Below, piece after piece: positions 46,771 through 55,180 of a DNA stretch of 64,000 nucleotides. Under the pieces are notes generated by a model. The model was not told the origin of the DNA. It made no database searches and was given only the letters and a program-made list of their open reading frames with translations. The position numbers were made by a program, and so were the translations under genes. Numbering within the stretch: the stretch's first letter is position 1; each line of letters opens with the position of its first letter. This stretch comes from Spirosoma aerolatum. GTDB taxonomy: Bacteria > Bacteroidota > Bacteroidia > Cytophagales > Spirosomataceae. The stretch covers positions 186,001-250,000 of the forward strand of contig NZ_CP020104.1 of assembly GCF_002056795.1 (NCBI RefSeq), read 5' to 3'.

Positions 46771-46778
46771 CAAATTTA
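46771..46778 (-). promoter_or_regulatory. Candidate -7 box of the DoxX gene
   Basis: Read on the minus strand, TAAATTTG fits TAnnTTTG exactly. It sits immediately before the palindrome, which would then begin at about +1. No good -33 TTTG was seen. Confidence 0.4.
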
Positions 46779-46819
46779 TCTTTAATTGATTCTACGGCCT
46801 AATTAACTTAAGTTGTATG

Positions 46820-47666
46820 TCATAAGCTCGTTTCGAGGGCATACGCTAAGAGGAACAATACGATCTTGATTAGAAAACCGGCTTCCGTAATGGCATGAAT
46901 CTTCTTAGGAATGCGCAGCGTGATCTGACTAAACGCCTGCTCAATCCGCTGGCGAACCCTCTTTTTGTAGCCTGCTTGCCAAGGCTGATCAGCCCGCTTG
47001 TTATTGCTCCTGCGTTGAATTTGAACATAGATATGCTCACACTCCGCATACAAGGCTTCCTGTTCATAATCCGTGTGGCCGGCATCACCAAACACCTCGC
47101 TACCCGTGGGCAACTCCAAATGCATCATTTGCAAAGCTGTTACATCGGCCACCGAACCCGGCAGCAGGAAAAATTGCACCGGTTCTTTATAGAAGGTAAT
47201 AATGAGCTGAACCGCCCGGTGGCCCGGCTGAAAACCAAAAAAGAATCGCCGTTTGGAGGCAATTTTGCCCCGGTACTCTTCTCCCTTTACCAGACGGCAA
47301 CGCCCAATCTGGATGTTGTCACAAACAGCCACCGGCAACGAATCAATCACATACTGGTCCGACACATTCAGGGCTTTGAACAAGTCGGCCAGATAGTAGA
47401 ACAGTATACTCAAGGTATGAGCCAGTCGATGTAGCCGTCGATTGAAAGCAGGCTTTTTTTAGTATTATAAAATCATGACTATCAGATATTTAGAGCATAG
47501 CTGAAGCTTGATTGCCGCCGAAGAAGCGGGTCGATATGATAGCGGTCGTCAGCACAATACTATCGGGTACTTTTGGGCTGGTCTGAGGTTTACAGGAGCC
47601 AGGATGGTTAGTTTCCAGAAAGAACTCATCGAGAAAGTAGTAAATTACCAGTACTTTTTCGGACAT
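46820..47666 (-). pseudogene. IS982 family transposase, degenerate
   Basis: The open part (197 residues from a TTG at 47413) has the IS982 catalytic core: the first Asp in YVIDSLPVAVC, the second in FGDAGHTDYE, and the Glu in RQRIEQAFSQI. The N-terminal part is recoverable upstream from ATG 47666 (MSEKVLVIYYFLDEFF, then VLTTAIISTRFFGGNQAS). Two lesions separate them: an in-frame TAA where Tyr is expected after SAML, and one extra A in a run of seven A just before the FNRRLHRLAHT stretch. The repaired length, about 282 residues, is normal for the family. Terminal inverted repeats were not identified. Confidence 0.85.
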
Positions 47667-47765
47667 AGCAAGAGCAGGTTATTTTGTTTTCGCACTTCAA
47701 AAGTACATTTGCTCGCGACTATGTCTTTTTTGTTTCGTTACATTAAGGTTGCCTCATGCACTTGA

Positions 47766-47936
47766 GTTAAGTATATTAATTTTCCATTCTTTTCAATTGG
47801 TCAAACCATTGATTTAGGTGACATATTTTCTGGAATTGTCACCTTTTTTTCTGCATATTATGTAGCAAAGGTTATTGGCAAACAAACAGACCAAGGATTT
47901 GATGGTTTGGGGTGGTCCAGTTTAGCGGCACACTGA
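47766..47936 (+). pseudogene. Orphan protein fragment without start codon
   Basis: An open frame directly after a stop codon, lacking any ATG/GTG/TTG, reads INFPFFSIGQTIDLGDIF and continues SGIVTFFSAYYVAKVIGKQT, which looks like a membrane-anchored N-terminus. It ends within the edge of the IS3 remnant. The rest of the gene was probably lost to insertions. I do not recognise the family; some phage-defence-like proteins start similarly (weak). Confidence 0.4.
47816..47850 (+). terminator. Possible intrinsic terminator in remnant region
   Basis: An 8-bp perfect stem (47816-47823 with 47837-47844) is followed by a run of T to 47850. It overlaps the orphan coding scrap, so one of the two readings may be accidental. 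Confidence 0.4.
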
Positions 47937-48122
47937 ACTGGCAAGTTTTGTGTAATATTCCTGCTCAAACTGTTCAGGGCTTTGGTAGCCCAGCGATGAA
48001 TGCCTGCGCACTCGATTGTAGTGCATTTCAATATACCGCTCAGGCGGCTCTGTCGAAGATTTCGGTTCGCGCATTATCCACATTCAAGAACGTTCCCCCT
48101 TCTAATAGTTCCGCTTTCAAGC
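47922..48122 (-). pseudogene. IS3 family transposase C-terminal fragment, frameshifted
   Basis: The minus strand encodes YIEMHYNRVRRHSSLGYQSP followed by EQFEQEYY, the well-known end of IS3 OrfB integrases, then stops at 47922. The preceding LKAELLEGGTFLNVDNARTE segment, equally typical, lies in another frame, so a frameshift falls near 48045. Nothing recognisable as the catalytic DDE core is left upstream. Confidence 0.8.
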
Positions 48123-48605
48123 GGCCGCTTCGGCCTTTAGGTTTGATGGCTAGTAAGATCGAGCCTTTTGCGCGAGATAACTCAACGGCCATTTGTTTGA
48201 ATGCCTGGTCAAATACACACGGTCCGCCGTTGCGTTCTTTTCTTCATGAGTACTTTTGGGGTTGTTCCCAAATGTGCCTAAAATCCGTCTCCAGTCAAAT
48301 GTAGCAAGTCCATTGCTTAGTTTACTCACACTATCTTTTTTCACAAGGTTGATCTCTCACTCGAAAACATCCAGCCATTTATTTGGTTATTTAGGGATAA
48401 TTTCTGGCGTTAGCGGGGGGCAGGCTGATATTATTGACTTATAGGCTCTACCAGAGCAGGCGTTTGCGCTTGGTAGACTAAAAATGGCCTAGCCGCAATT
48501 AATACCGATAAGGCTATCACTTCCAGGAAGTTTGGTTGGCTGTGAGCCCGTTAGATTAAATCATTACCTCTACATATGCTAGTGTACTTTTGCGTCAATT
48601 TTTGA

Positions 48606-48613
48606 TATGTTTG
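48606..48613 (+). promoter_or_regulatory. Candidate -7 box of the kai operon
   Basis: TATGTTTG fits TAnnTTTG exactly, 19 bases before the kaiC ATG, giving a very short leader. A TTTTG at 48588-48592 is too close (13 bases) to be a normal -33 box. Confidence 0.45.
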
Positions 48614-48632
48614 TTGTATCTCAACCGTACGA

Positions 48633-50339
48633 ATGAGTTCCTACAACCTCAATACACATCAGCTCCCCCTTCTGCCTAAAGCACCTACAGGTATAATTGG
48701 CCTGGATCAAATCACCCATGGTGGCCTGCCCAAAGGAAGGCCAACCCTGATCTGTGGGGAGGCAGGCTGCGGCAAAACCCTCTTCTCACTGGAGTTTATT
48801 GCTCGGGGAGCGCTGGAATTCAACGAGCCGGGGGTATTCATGGCGTTTGAAGAAAAAGCCGAGGAACTGGCTGCTAACGTGGCTTCCCTGGGCTTCGACC
48901 TTCGCCAGCTTCAGGCAGATCAACTCCTTAAAATTGATCACGTACACATCGACCGGAGCGAAATTGAGGAAACCGGCGAATATGACCTCAACGGCTTATT
49001 CATTCGCTTAGGTTACGCCATCGATACTATTGGGGCTAAACGGGTAGTGCTGGACACCATCGAAAACCTGTTTTCAAACCTGACCAATGAAGGGGTGCTG
49101 CGGAGTGAACTTCGACGGCTCTTCACCTGGCTGAAAGATAAGGGGGTAACTACTATTATTACGGCCGAAAAAGGCAACGGTAAATTAACTCGGCATGGTC
49201 TGGAGGAGTACGTTTCTGACTGCGTTATTCTGTTGGATCACCGGATCGACAATCAGATTTCGACTCGGTTACTACGAATCGTCAAATACCGAGGATCAGT
49301 ACATGGTACCAACGAATATCCCTTTTTGATTGATAGTGATGGAATTTCGGTACTGCCCATTACCTCCCTCACGCTGGATCATCCGGTATCCAGCGAACGG
49401 CTTTCGTCGGGTATACCAGCGTTGGATCAAATGCTGGAAGGCAAAGGGTTTTTCAGAGGAAGCAGCATTCTGATTTCGGGAACGGCCGGAACGGGTAAAA
49501 CCAGCCTGGCAGCCTCCTTCGTTCATGCGGCCTGTCAGCGTGGAGAACGGGCGCTTTATCTGGCCTTTGAAGAGTCGCCCCAGCAGATTTGCCGTAATAT
49601 GCGGTCTATTGGAATGGATCTTCAGGGATATATTGATACGGGTCTATTGACTTTTCAGGCATCGCGTCCCACGCTGAATGGATTGGAAATGCATCTGGTA
49701 ACGATTCATAAACTCGTAACCAGGTTTAAGCCGCAGATCGTTGTACTGGATCCGATCACAAATCTGGTTACGGTTGGCTCCATGCGTGAAGTGAGGGCTA
49801 TGCTGATTCGGTTGATTGATTTCTTACAGGCCGAACAGATTACCGTTGTCTTTACGGCGCTTTCGCTGAACACAGTTATCAACGAACAGACCGACGAGGG
49901 AGTTTCATCGCTGGTAGATGCCTGGTTACTGGTACGGGATATAGAGTCGAACGGCGAGCGGAACCGAGGGCTGTATGTCATGAAATCCAGGGGTATGAAG
50001 CATTCAAATCAGGTGCGCGAGTTTGTCATTACCGACGAGGGACTGACTCTGATCGATGTGTATCTGGGTGCCGAAGGGGTATTGGTGGGATCGGCGCGGG
50101 AAGCGCAGCAGTTGCAGGAAGTTACGGGGGTTGCCCTGCGCGATCATGCGGTTTCGCGAAAAGATCGGGAAATTGAACGAAAACGGCTGGTGCTGGAATC
50201 GAAAATTGCCGGCCTGAAAGAAGAGTTTGAGTCGCTTCAGGAGGAACTCAATAAATCGTTTACGGAGGAGGAACTGCGCAAGGAAATCATGGAGCAGAAC
50301 CGGGAGCAGCTCACCCGTAATCGGCATAGTGGCCAGTAA
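48633..50339 (+). CDS. kaiC: KaiC-type circadian clock ATPase/kinase
   Basis: The 568-residue protein has two RecA-like domains. CI carries P-loop GEAGCGKT (42-49) and catalytic Glu73/Glu74; CII carries GTAGTGKT (283-290) and Glu313/Glu314. The CII autophosphorylation pair aligned with Ser431/Thr432 of Synechococcus KaiC is Ser425/Ser426, and the neighbouring Thr is conserved as Thr420. After about residue 480 the protein departs from the cyanobacterial form: a charged, predicted coiled coil (about 505-560) replaces the A-loop/KaiA-binding tail. KaiC forms hexamers in the cytosol. It heads a kaiC-kaiB-kaiB-kinase operon. Autokinase activity is likely, true rhythm unproven. Confidence 0.96.
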   Translation: MSSYNLNTHQLPLLPKAPTGIIGLDQITHGGLPKGRPTLICGEAGCGKTLFSLEFIARGALEFNEPGVFMAFEEKAEELAANVASLGFDLRQLQADQLLKIDHVHIDRSEIEETGEYDLNGLFIRLGYAIDTIGAKRVVLDTIENLFSNLTNEGVLRSELRRLFTWLKDKGVTTIITAEKGNGKLTRHGLEEYVSDCVILLDHRIDNQISTRLLRIVKYRGSVHGTNEYPFLIDSDGISVLPITSLTLDHPVSSERLSSGIPALDQMLEGKGFFRGSSILISGTAGTGKTSLAASFVHAACQRGERALYLAFEESPQQICRNMRSIGMDLQGYIDTGLLTFQASRPTLNGLEMHLVTIHKLVTRFKPQIVVLDPITNLVTVGSMREVRAMLIRLIDFLQAEQITVVFTALSLNTVINEQTDEGVSSLVDAWLLVRDIESNGERNRGLYVMKSRGMKHSNQVREFVITDEGLTLIDVYLGAEGVLVGSAREAQQLQEVTGVALRDHAVSRKDREIERKRLVLESKIAGLKEEFESLQEELNKSFTEEELRKEIMEQNREQLTRNRHSGQ

Positions 50340-50366
50340 AGCGTATCCTTTAGTCTTACTTAATGA

Positions 50367-50657
50367 ATGGATCAGCCAGAAGATGTTTGGGAATTACGGC
50401 TCTATGTAGCCGGCAAAACGGCTAAATCAGTAACAGCCCTGAACAATTTGAAGAAATACTGCGAAGAACATTTGCCGGGGAAGTATGTTATTGAAGTAAT
50501 CGATCTGTTAGTGCAACCACAGCTAGCTGCTGGCGATCAGATTCTGGCCGTACCTACACTGGTAAAAAAAGTGCCTGAGCCTATCCGAAAGATTATTGGA
50601 GACTTATCCAATGAAGAGAAAGTGCTGGTGGGTTTAGATATTCGCTCGGCGAAGTAA
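50367..50657 (+). CDS. kaiB: KaiB family protein, first copy
   Basis: The 96-residue thioredoxin-like protein follows kaiC by 27 bases. It has the KaiB core [19 protein letters not shown] and the terminal signature [12 protein letters not shown], both conserved from cyanobacteria. In the cyanobacterial clock, fold-switched KaiB binds the CI ring of phosphorylated KaiC and displaces the SasA kinase. Length is typical. A similar role with the KaiC here is expected (inference), and whether it switches fold cannot be seen. Confidence 0.95.
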   Translation: MDQPEDVWELRLYVAGKTAKSVTALNNLKKYCEEHLPGKYVIEVIDLLVQPQLAAGDQILAVPTLVKKVPEPIRKIIGDLSNEEKVLVGLDIRSAK

Positions 50658-50664
50658 GAAGGCT

Positions 50665-50982
50665 ATGAGTGAACCATCAGAGGCTGCTGATCTTGAGTTG
50701 GAGGATCGCAATGATACGTATCAACTACGTTTGTTTGTCGCTGGCGCATCGAGCCATTCCGTTCGGGCCATTGCCAATATCAAACGCATTTGCGATACGC
50801 ACCTGACAGGCCGATACTCGCTGGAAATAATTGATGTTTATCAGCAAAAACAGTTGGCCGAATCGGTACAATTGATTGCGTTGCCTTTATTGATCAAACA
50901 GGCTCCCTTGCCAGAACGCCGGTTCGTCGGTGATTTGTCTGATGCAGCTAAGGTAATCAAAGGATTAGGTATTATCAGTTGA
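50665..50982 (+). CDS. kaiB: KaiB family protein, second copy
   Basis: This 105-residue paralogue starts 7 bases after the first kaiB. It shares the core YQLRLFVAGASSHSVRAIAN and the end LPERRFVGDLS, but its acidic N-terminus is about ten residues longer and the proline pattern differs (APLPERR instead of VPEPIRK). Its stop overlaps the kinase ATG (TGATG), so it is coupled to the kinase. It may serve as a separate KaiB input or take the role of the KaiB-like N-terminal domain of SasA (inference). Confidence 0.95.
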   Translation: MSEPSEAADLELEDRNDTYQLRLFVAGASSHSVRAIANIKRICDTHLTGRYSLEIIDVYQQKQLAESVQLIALPLLIKQAPLPERRFVGDLSDAAKVIKGLGIIS

Positions 50983-52298
50983 TGAATCCACCCAAAACAT
51001 ACGAGCAATTAGTTGCGGAAAATGATCTGTTGCGTATCCAGCTAGAAGAAGCGATGGAAACGATTCTGGCAATTCGTACGGGGCAGATCGATGCATTGGT
51101 GGTGGAAGGCAGTCAGGGACATGAACTCTACACGCTGAAAACCGCTGATCAGACATACCGGGTGTTCATCGAAACCATGCACGAAGGTGCTGTAACGCTC
51201 GACAGGCAGGGACTCATTCTCTATAGTAATTCTACCTTTGCGGCTATGGTCGGCCAGCCGCTCTCCAGCGTGATCGGGATTCCGTTTATCAACTGCATTG
51301 CTCCCGATTATCTGTCCATGTACAACGATTTTTTTGAGCAGAGCTGGCAAAATTCCACGAAGCAGGAAATGAGTTTGAAGCAGGGCGACAGTGACAGCGA
51401 ACTTATTTGCTTCGTATCTGCCACGCCCCTGGTGCTGGATGAGGGTCCTTGCCTGAGCCTGATTCTGACCGACCTGACGCTCCAGAAACAAATGCAGGCT
51501 CAGCTAAAAATCAGTAATCAGCAACTGGTCAATCTGAATGCAACGCTGGTGTTGGCCAACCAGTCGCTGAATCGATTGAATCTGAACCTTAAACAGTTTA
51601 CTTACATCGCCAGCCACGACTTGCAGGAACCTTTGCGTAAAGTGCAGCAATTTGGCGATCTGTTGAAAGAGCATTATAGCAGCCAGCTAGGCGATGGGGT
51701 AAATTATCTGGATCGGATGCAGTTGGCGGCAAGTCGAATGTCGACGCTGATTAAGGATCTGCTCAGTTATTCGCGTATTTCCACCAAACCAGAAGCCCTC
51801 CAGCCCGTTTCGCTTAACGAAGTAGTTAATCTGGCGTTGACTGATCTGGAGTTACGCATCCAGGAAACCAATGCCCGGATTGAGGTAGGTTCGCTGCCGA
51901 TGGTTGTGGGCGATGCTTCTCAACTGGGGCAGTTATTTATGAATTTGTTGAGCAACGCCTTAAAATTTCGTCAGCCCGATGATGCGGCTGTTCCGCCCTT
52001 AATCCGTTTGGAGGCCAGCCGAATAGCGACTACCGATTTGCCCGCTTCCATAACCCCTACTGGTGTGGCTCAGGCATATTACCGCATTGATGTTTTAGAC
52101 AATGGTATCGGTTTTGACGAAAAATACCTGGACCGCATCTTTCAGGTATTCCAGCGATTGCATGGCCGAAATGAATTTTCTGGAACTGGAATCGGATTGG
52201 CGATTTGTGAAAAGGTAGTGACCAATCATGGAGGAGCCATTACGGCAAGTAGCCAGGTAGGGCAGGGATCGGTATTTAGTGTGTACTTACCAGCCTGA
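50982..52298 (+). CDS. PAS-domain sensor histidine kinase of the kai operon
   Basis: The 438-residue protein has no signal or membrane helix, so it is cytosolic. Domains in order: an N-terminal coiled coil (about 8-40), a PAS domain (about 60-170), a second coiled coil (about 170-205), HisKA with phospho-acceptor His212 in YIASHDLQEPLRK, and HATPase with N box NLLSNALKF and G boxes DNGIGFDEKY and GTGIGLAI. It starts at ATG 50982; TTG 50979 is possible. The gene is coupled to the second kaiB. It has no SasA-type KaiB-like domain, so signal transfer from KaiC/KaiB would need a different contact (inference). No response regulator is adjacent. Confidence 0.94.
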   Translation: MNPPKTYEQLVAENDLLRIQLEEAMETILAIRTGQIDALVVEGSQGHELYTLKTADQTYRVFIETMHEGAVTLDRQGLILYSNSTFAAMVGQPLSSVIGIPFINCIAPDYLSMYNDFFEQSWQNSTKQEMSLKQGDSDSELICFVSATPLVLDEGPCLSLILTDLTLQKQMQAQLKISNQQLVNLNATLVLANQSLNRLNLNLKQFTYIASHDLQEPLRKVQQFGDLLKEHYSSQLGDGVNYLDRMQLAASRMSTLIKDLLSYSRISTKPEALQPVSLNEVVNLALTDLELRIQETNARIEVGSLPMVVGDASQLGQLFMNLLSNALKFRQPDDAAVPPLIRLEASRIATTDLPASITPTGVAQAYYRIDVLDNGIGFDEKYLDRIFQVFQRLHGRNEFSGTGIGLAICEKVVTNHGGAITASSQVGQGSVFSVYLPA

Positions 52299-52632
52299 AC
52301 CATAAAATTAGAAAGGGCTATATATGGTTTGAGTACTCCTTTTGCCGTTTGATGATGCTATCTTTAAGCCTGTACCGAAGACTGGTTTATCAACAAATAA
52401 GCCCCACCGATGTTGATGAGGCTTACTAAGTTAGGTTGGCATTTCGGAAAGCACCTTTGAGTAACTTTCAATCAACAGTACGTGATTGAAGTTCAAAGAG
52501 TTGCGTCGATTATAAATTACAGTGAAAATTGATACTACCTGAAGTAGGTTAGCACCATAAGGCATGAATAGCTCTGCTTGTTGGTAGGTATACAAGCATG
52601 CGGTTCACTAAGTCTGAAAAGGTCCGGCTGGC
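52299..52632. other. 334-bp intergenic region after the kai operon
   Basis: Between convergent genes. A weak hairpin around AAGCCCC/GAGGCTT (about 52400-52430) could end the operon. No other feature was seen. Confidence 0.4.
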
Positions 52633-53022
52633 CTACAACTCCCGACTGATTCGTTCGTTGTATAAATCGAGTTCGGTATCGGTGATGGCGGTTGAGTTGT
52701 GCTCTAATTCCATTAACGCGGCCCATTGTCGATCGCTTGTTGCTGCTGCAAAGGCTTCGAATCGGAGTTCGGTGGCAAGCCAACTTGTTGGAGATGGTTT
52801 ATCGTCGGCTAGAGCAATCGCTACCAGCGAATCATAAATATCCCGGGCCTGAGCCTCGCACGATACCGACGACCAAAGGCTGGTGTAAGCATTACAAACT
52901 TCATCTAATTGGTCTGCACTGGCATTCCAGAAGCAGATAAGTGGCTGGCTGATACAGGCGTAAATTCGGATGGAATTCTGGCTCAGAAGCATATGGGCAT
53001 GATTGTAATACGTATACTTCAC
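52633..53022 (-). CDS. Hypothetical protein
   Basis: I recognise no family for this 129-residue frame. The first 30 residues look unlike the rest, and a later start (Met11) is possible. The remainder is acidic and probably helical (DQLDEVCNAYTSLWSS, RDIYDSLVAIALADD, FEAFAAATSDRQWAALMEL). Plus-strand frames overlapping it have no such coherent composition. It lies beside the kai operon in the opposite direction; any link is speculative. Confidence 0.5.
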   Translation of the reverse strand: MKYTYYNHAHMLLSQNSIRIYACISQPLICFWNASADQLDEVCNAYTSLWSSVSCEAQARDIYDSLVAIALADDKPSPTSWLATELRFEAFAAATSDRQWAALMELEHNSTAITDTELDLYNERISREL

Positions 53023-53340
53023 GAATCATGCCAAACCGTATAAAACGATCTTATGTAAATACTATATATATATATTTATTGGCTTAATCTATTTGGAAGG
53101 TTATTCAGATATAAGATTAAATATGGTTAGGTAATGCATTGTTTATTAGAATTTTAGCTTGTTGAACGAATAAAAAAACGCTGACCCTAGCAGAATCAGC
53201 GTTTTGAACTATATGTCTACTTTACTACACTATTGTTAAAACTTTGTAATTGTTAATATTAAGGACAATAATCATACCAATCAGTAACATTATCGTATTG
53301 ACTATCTGGCTGTTATGGTATTAGCAACACGGTTGATTGA
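53023..53340. other. 318-bp AT-rich intergenic region
   Basis: Contains an alternating TA run near 53065 and the terminator at 53171-53204. Nothing else was recognised. Confidence 0.5.
53171..53204 (-). terminator. Intrinsic terminator downstream of the barrel gene
   Basis: A perfect 10-bp stem (53174-53183 with 53195-53204), 11-base loop, and seven T when read on the minus strand. It is about 140 bases past the stop of the 53341-54234 gene. Confidence 0.65.
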
Positions 53341-54234
53341 TTAGCGGCCACCCAGTGGGAATAAATAACCTACAGATAGCATCGCGTTTTGTGGCTTTGT
53401 CGTGCTACCATCTTCATGGTCGGCCATCAGATAATTATAACGTCCCTCAAGGAGTACTTTGCCAGTACCTGCCTGTATTGCAACGCCAACACCACCAGCT
53501 ACGCCGTAAGAGAACCGTCCCTGGTCGCTCATATCAATGGCCTGCGATTCGCTCTGACCACCCTCCCGAACCGATATAGCTCCGCTTAGTACATACGTAC
53601 CAACTGGCCCTGCATTGACAAAAAACCGCAGGTTAGGTTGGCCAAAGGCTACTTTCAATAACACAGGTACTTCTACCAGATTATATTTCAATTGCAGATA
53701 ATCAGAGCCTAAAGCAAAACGGACGCCATACTGGCTGAACAGCACTTCTGGCTGCACTGAAAAGGTTGGGCCTCCAATATTGAACACAACTCCGCCGTGG
53801 AATCCCATAACACGCGCTAACTGTACGCCCTGGCCTACAGCTGTAGGGTCGGCTCCGCCTATTGTGCTCGAATTGCCGCCAAACCGTAAGCCTACATGAA
53901 AATTACTCTGGCGAGTGTAAGCTGGACGTGCAGGCGCAGCCGCAGCCGTTTCCTGATGACTGGTTACAGGTTGGGCAGAAGCCGGTCTAACTGGCTCTGA
54001 ATACGTTGACTGAACAACAACCGGGGCTGTCGTTTCGGTAGTTGCCGGAGCAGGCGTTGCTTTTGAAGCGGTAATAGGTTTCTTCTCCGTCGGTGCGACT
54101 GTATGCATACCGTTTGGTCGGGTAGCTGTAGTCCGGGAAGCGGAGGCAACCGGCTTACGCACGGCTGGTTTCGGTTGTGCTGACAGACTGAGGGGCAGGA
54201 TAGCCAGAGCGATTATCCAGAAATGATTCTTCAT
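53341..54234 (-). CDS. Outer-membrane beta-barrel protein (PorT-like) with Pro/Ala/Thr-rich linker
   Basis: The 297-residue protein has a signal peptide (1-19), a long low-complexity region rich in Pro, Ala, Thr and Val (about 20-115), and a C-terminal eight-strand-type barrel (HVGLRFGGNSSTI, FHGGVVFNIGG, FSVQPEVLFSQYGVRF, FFVNAGPVGTYVLSG, GVAGGVGVAIQAGTGKVLLE). Barrels of this kind are common in Bacteroidota, function mostly unknown. The linker is suited to spanning the periplasm or binding peptidoglycan (inference). Confidence 0.85.
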   Translation of the reverse strand: MKNHFWIIALAILPLSLSAQPKPAVRKPVASASRTTATRPNGMHTVAPTEKKPITASKATPAPATTETTAPVVVQSTYSEPVRPASAQPVTSHQETAAAAPARPAYTRQSNFHVGLRFGGNSSTIGGADPTAVGQGVQLARVMGFHGGVVFNIGGPTFSVQPEVLFSQYGVRFALGSDYLQLKYNLVEVPVLLKVAFGQPNLRFFVNAGPVGTYVLSGAISVREGGQSESQAIDMSDQGRFSYGVAGGVGVAIQAGTGKVLLEGRYNYLMADHEDGSTTKPQNAMLSVGYLFPLGGR

Positions 54235-54433
54235 CGTTCATTCGTTTTCGTTGTTTTCGATTCGAAATTAGATGATGCTCCCAGATCGCGTACTTACGTC
54301 TCAGGTGAAGTGGTATTTTGACTGGTTCAACTGATTAAAAAGGTGATTGGACCAGCAAGAGGTTTGCAGCCAATAGGTTGAAGTATCCACTTAAGTAGCT
54401 GAAGAAGAAAGAGCAGAGTCTGTTAATAAGGTC

Positions 54434-54853
54434 TCATTTATTCAGAAGGCGGGTTTTCTCTAGGATAAGTCGGGTCAAAACGCCAGTACAAAGGCCAGCA
54501 AACGCACCTACGGCCCCCCAGCCAATATCTTCAAAGCTAAAGAATCGTGTTGGAATTAATAGCTGACCGGCCTCGGCTATTACTACTACAGCGACCAAAA
54601 TAAGCCAGATCATAAACCAGCGGTAGATAGGTCGGGGATGAGACGTTGGTAATATGCCGCCGGTGAAGCCCATAAAAACGAAGGGCACGGCTGTTCGCAG
54701 GTTGCCATTGGCATGGTCATCGGTCCAGCGAGTCAACCAGGCGGGCATGAACCAAAGATGCCTAAAGTCATAATTGGGCTGCCAGCTTAAATATAGAACG
54801 AACACAACCCCTAGAAAGAGTAATAAATAAAGTATACGCATACGTGCTGGCAT
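54434..54853 (-). CDS. VanZ family membrane protein
   Basis: About 139 residues from ATG 54853 (ATG 54841 is also possible; a TTG at 54880 is rejected). Four hydrophobic helices appear, starting ILYLLLFLGVVFVLYLSW, with the VanZ-type motifs AVPFVFMGFTGG and IAEAGQLLIPTRFFSFEDIGW before the last helix. VanZ-like proteins are named from teicoplanin resistance, but most members have no known link to it. It stands alone. Confidence 0.88.
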   Translation of the reverse strand: MPARMRILYLLLFLGVVFVLYLSWQPNYDFRHLWFMPAWLTRWTDDHANGNLRTAVPFVFMGFTGGILPTSHPRPIYRWFMIWLILVAVVVIAEAGQLLIPTRFFSFEDIGWGAVGAFAGLCTGVLTRLILEKTRLLNK

Positions 54854-55180
54854 ATGGAATAAATTAGCTGGTATGACCAAGCTTTGAGTTTACGAGTTTT
54901 CGGTGATTTGGCCAAAGCGCTGAAAAAGAAGCGAAAAATAGGCAATGTTCATAATTATCAATATAGGTAACTTTTTTGTTGACCTTTACTTGATAAAGTA
55001 TATTGTAAGTTACGAATATTGTAAAAGTTCAAAATACGTATAAATTAAAATAGTCAATTATTTTTCATGTAGATACTGTTAATTATGTGACAATTTGCAA
55101 AAAGCATGGTCAAAGGTATATAGTAGAGAATAGTAAAACTACTTATATGGTTTATCTGCTTTTTGACGACTTGTACTTAA
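54854..55180. other. 327-bp AT-rich intergenic region
   Basis: Between the divergent VanZ and TonB receptor genes. It must hold both promoters, but no convincing TAnnTTTG box or hairpin was found. Confidence 0.45.

Larger units (their letters stand above)
47667..48632. other. Gene-poor region of mobile-element remnants
   Basis: Holds an orphan coding scrap (47766-47936), an IS3-type transposase fragment (47922-48122) and further unassigned scraps to about 48345. From there to the kaiC promoter no gene was seen. Confidence 0.6.

Noticed and set aside
46684..46773. TTG-started extension of the DoxX protein
   Set aside because: The added residues are encoded by a perfect palindrome; ATG 46683 fits the family.
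46895..47434. 179-residue plus-strand frame over the IS982 remnant
   Set aside because: Antisense of the transposase, no independent support.
47912..48304. 130-residue plus-strand frame over the IS3 remnant
   Set aside because: Antisense of the YIEMHYNRVRRH integrase end; Cys/Ser-rich without a family pattern.
48449..48477. Imperfect hairpin resembling a tRNA arm
   Set aside because: No cloverleaf, no anticodon stem and no TTC arm can be drawn around it.
53055..53075. Alternating TA run
   Set aside because: Short low-complexity sequence in AT-rich intergenic DNA; not a repeat array or origin.
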